A stretch of DNA of 6,558 bases. It comes from an uncultured cyanobacterium (lineage in GTDB: Bacteria > Cyanobacteriota > Vampirovibrionia > Gastranaerophilales > Gastranaerophilaceae). This document shows positions 5,506 to 6,558 of the stretch, in pieces. The stretch is from contig CAMTNN010000088.1 in assembly GCA_947073895.1 (NCBI GenBank), positions 1-6,558 on the forward strand, read 5' to 3'. The position numbers were made by a program, and so were the translations under genes. How positions within the stretch are numbered: the stretch's first letter is position 1; every line of letters begins with the position of its first letter. A model generated the notes under the pieces. That model searched no databases. It was not told the origin of the DNA and worked only from the letters and a program-made list of their open reading frames with translations.

Positions 5506-6558
5506 ATGACGAGTAATTTACAATTTCAGAATGATGTGGAAAAACTTCTTTCCATTATGCCCCCTAAGATTGCATCCCATTTAGAGTACGAAAAATTGGA
5601 AGATGTTATTGAAATCGTACTTGATATTGGACGTTTGCCCGAGATTAGACATTCGGGCGGAAAGATTGAAAAAATCGGTACGGAGCTTATTAATGATGAA
5701 GATATAACATTTGTAACATCTCATCTACAAGAGTTTACACACGATAATCGTTCGGGAATTCCGGGAACTCTTCACCGTATCAGTGCAATTAGGAACAGAC
5801 AGGGAAAAGTTGTAGGTCTGACTTGTCGTATAGGTCGTGTGGTTACAGGAACAATTGCTTGTATAAAAGATATTTGTGTTCAAGGAAAGAGTATTCTATT
5901 CCTCGGTCGTCCGGGAGTTGGTAAAACAACAAAATTAAGAGAAATTTCACGTCTTGTTGCAGACGAGCTCGGCAAACGTGTGGTTATAGTAGATACTTCA
6001 AACGAAATTGCAGGAGACGGCGATACTCCGCACCCTGCTATCGGAGCAGCTAGAAGAATGCAGGTTGCACAGCCTGAATACCAAAAAGATATTATGATTG
6101 AAGCTGTTGAAAACCACACGCCGGAAGTCATTGTTGTTGACGAAATCGGTACAGAAGCAGAGGCTCAAGCTGCCAGAACGATTGCAGAGCGCGGTGTCAT
6201 GCTTATTGCAACTGCTCACGGTAACAGCTTAGAAAGTTTAATCAAGAACCCGACTCTTTCTGATTTAGTCGGTGGAATTCAATCTGTTACATTAGGTGAT
6301 GACGAAGCAAAAAGAAGAGCTTCACAAAAAACTGTTCTTGAAAGAGAAAAACAGCCAACTTTTGATATCGTAATTGAAATTATCGACAGAAATACATTAG
6401 CTGTTTACAAAAACGCTTCAGAAGCTGTTGACTACATATTAAGAGGCTGGCCTATAAGACCTGAACTTCGAAAAGTTGACAAAGAATATGTTAATAAAGT
6501 TCAGATTGAAGAACCTAAACCAGAGCCAATTGTAGAAAAGAAACCGGAAGAAAATCAA
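5506..6558 (+). CDS. Ycf45/SpoIIIAA-like P-loop ATPase (likely R3H-domain protein), 3' end beyond the window
   Basis: The frame is open from the ATG at 5506 to the last base (351 codons, no stop), so the gene is cut by the window edge. The ATPase core has Walker A GRPGVGKTTKLRE (134-146, K140, T141), an IVDTSNEIAGDGD segment (161-173), Walker B EVIVVDEIGTEAEA (207-220, D212, E213) and the ATAHGNSLESLIKNPTL block (235-251). These are typical of the RecA-like ATPase in chloroplast/cyanobacterial Ycf45 and the related SpoIIIAA/secretion-type group. Full-length Ycf45-type proteins continue into a C-terminal R3H single-stranded nucleic-acid-binding domain. The Pro/Glu/Lys-rich linker starting near residue 334 (EEPKPEPIVEKKPEE) would lead into it, but that domain is not visible here. 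The cellular role is poorly known. No Shine-Dalgarno is well placed before 5506 (AAAGG is 15 bases away), so initiation may depend on the leader. Confidence 0.9.
   Translation, partial: MTSNLQFQNDVEKLLSIMPPKIASHLEYEKLEDVIEIVLDIGRLPEIRHSGGKIEKIGTELINDEDITFVTSHLQEFTHDNRSGIPGTLHRISAIRNRQGKVVGLTCRIGRVVTGTIACIKDICVQGKSILFLGRPGVGKTTKLREISRLVADELGKRVVIVDTSNEIAGDGDTPHPAIGAARRMQVAQPEYQKDIMIEAVENHTPEVIVVDEIGTEAEAQAARTIAERGVMLIATAHGNSLESLIKNPTLSDLVGGIQSVTLGDDEAKRRASQKTVLEREKQPTFDIVIEIIDRNTLAVYKNASEAVDYILRGWPIRPELRKVDKEYVNKVQIEEPKPEPIVEKKPEENQ

Overview
The window is AT-rich bacterial DNA. Its gene content suggests an uncultured gut-type member of the non-photosynthetic Cyanobacteriota (Vampirovibrionia/Melainabacteria, e.g. 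Gastranaerophilales): a Ycf45-like ATPase, a cyanobacterial-looking type I signal peptidase, a polyprenyl synthetase and a bacterial flagellin on low-GC DNA. This assignment is inferred from protein character, not from a search. A low-GC Firmicute is the main alternative.

Left end (1-671): about 120 bases of near-pure poly-A, then about 550 bases of very AT-rich DNA with no convincing gene. Next comes the catalytic C-terminal half of an M24 (Xaa-Pro) aminopeptidase that begins abruptly, with its whole N-terminal part missing. The most economical reading is a contig end joined to foreign or mis-assembled sequence. A genuine deletion is possible.

Region 672-1933 (+): the truncated M24 peptidase overlaps by ATGA a SpoU/TrmH-family RNA 2'-O-methyltransferase. 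The methyltransferase runs 14 bp into the convergent signal peptidase gene.

Region 1920-3295 (-): a two-gene unit, polyprenyl synthetase followed by lepB, joined by a TAATG stop/start. The synthetase is short and has a weakened second aspartate-rich motif.

Region 3336-4643 (-): a stand-alone flagellin gene with a strong ribosome binding site, a putative -10 element inside a perfect inverted repeat, a 5'-UTR hairpin and a strong downstream hairpin terminator. A 13-codon ORF with a good Shine-Dalgarno lies between the flagellin stop and the terminator.

Region 4644-6558 (+): a 149-aa protein of unknown function transcribed divergently from flagellin, a 168-bp gap with a clear extended -10 promoter and a GC-richer leader, and the N-terminal 351 codons of a Ycf45/SpoIIIAA-like P-loop ATPase that runs off the window. 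No tRNA, rRNA, CRISPR array or transposase is visible. No clear new multi-gene system is visible either. The items most worth a second look are the flagellin control region and its cysteine-bearing variable domain, the unknown divergent gene, the leader of the ATPase gene, and the truncated left end.
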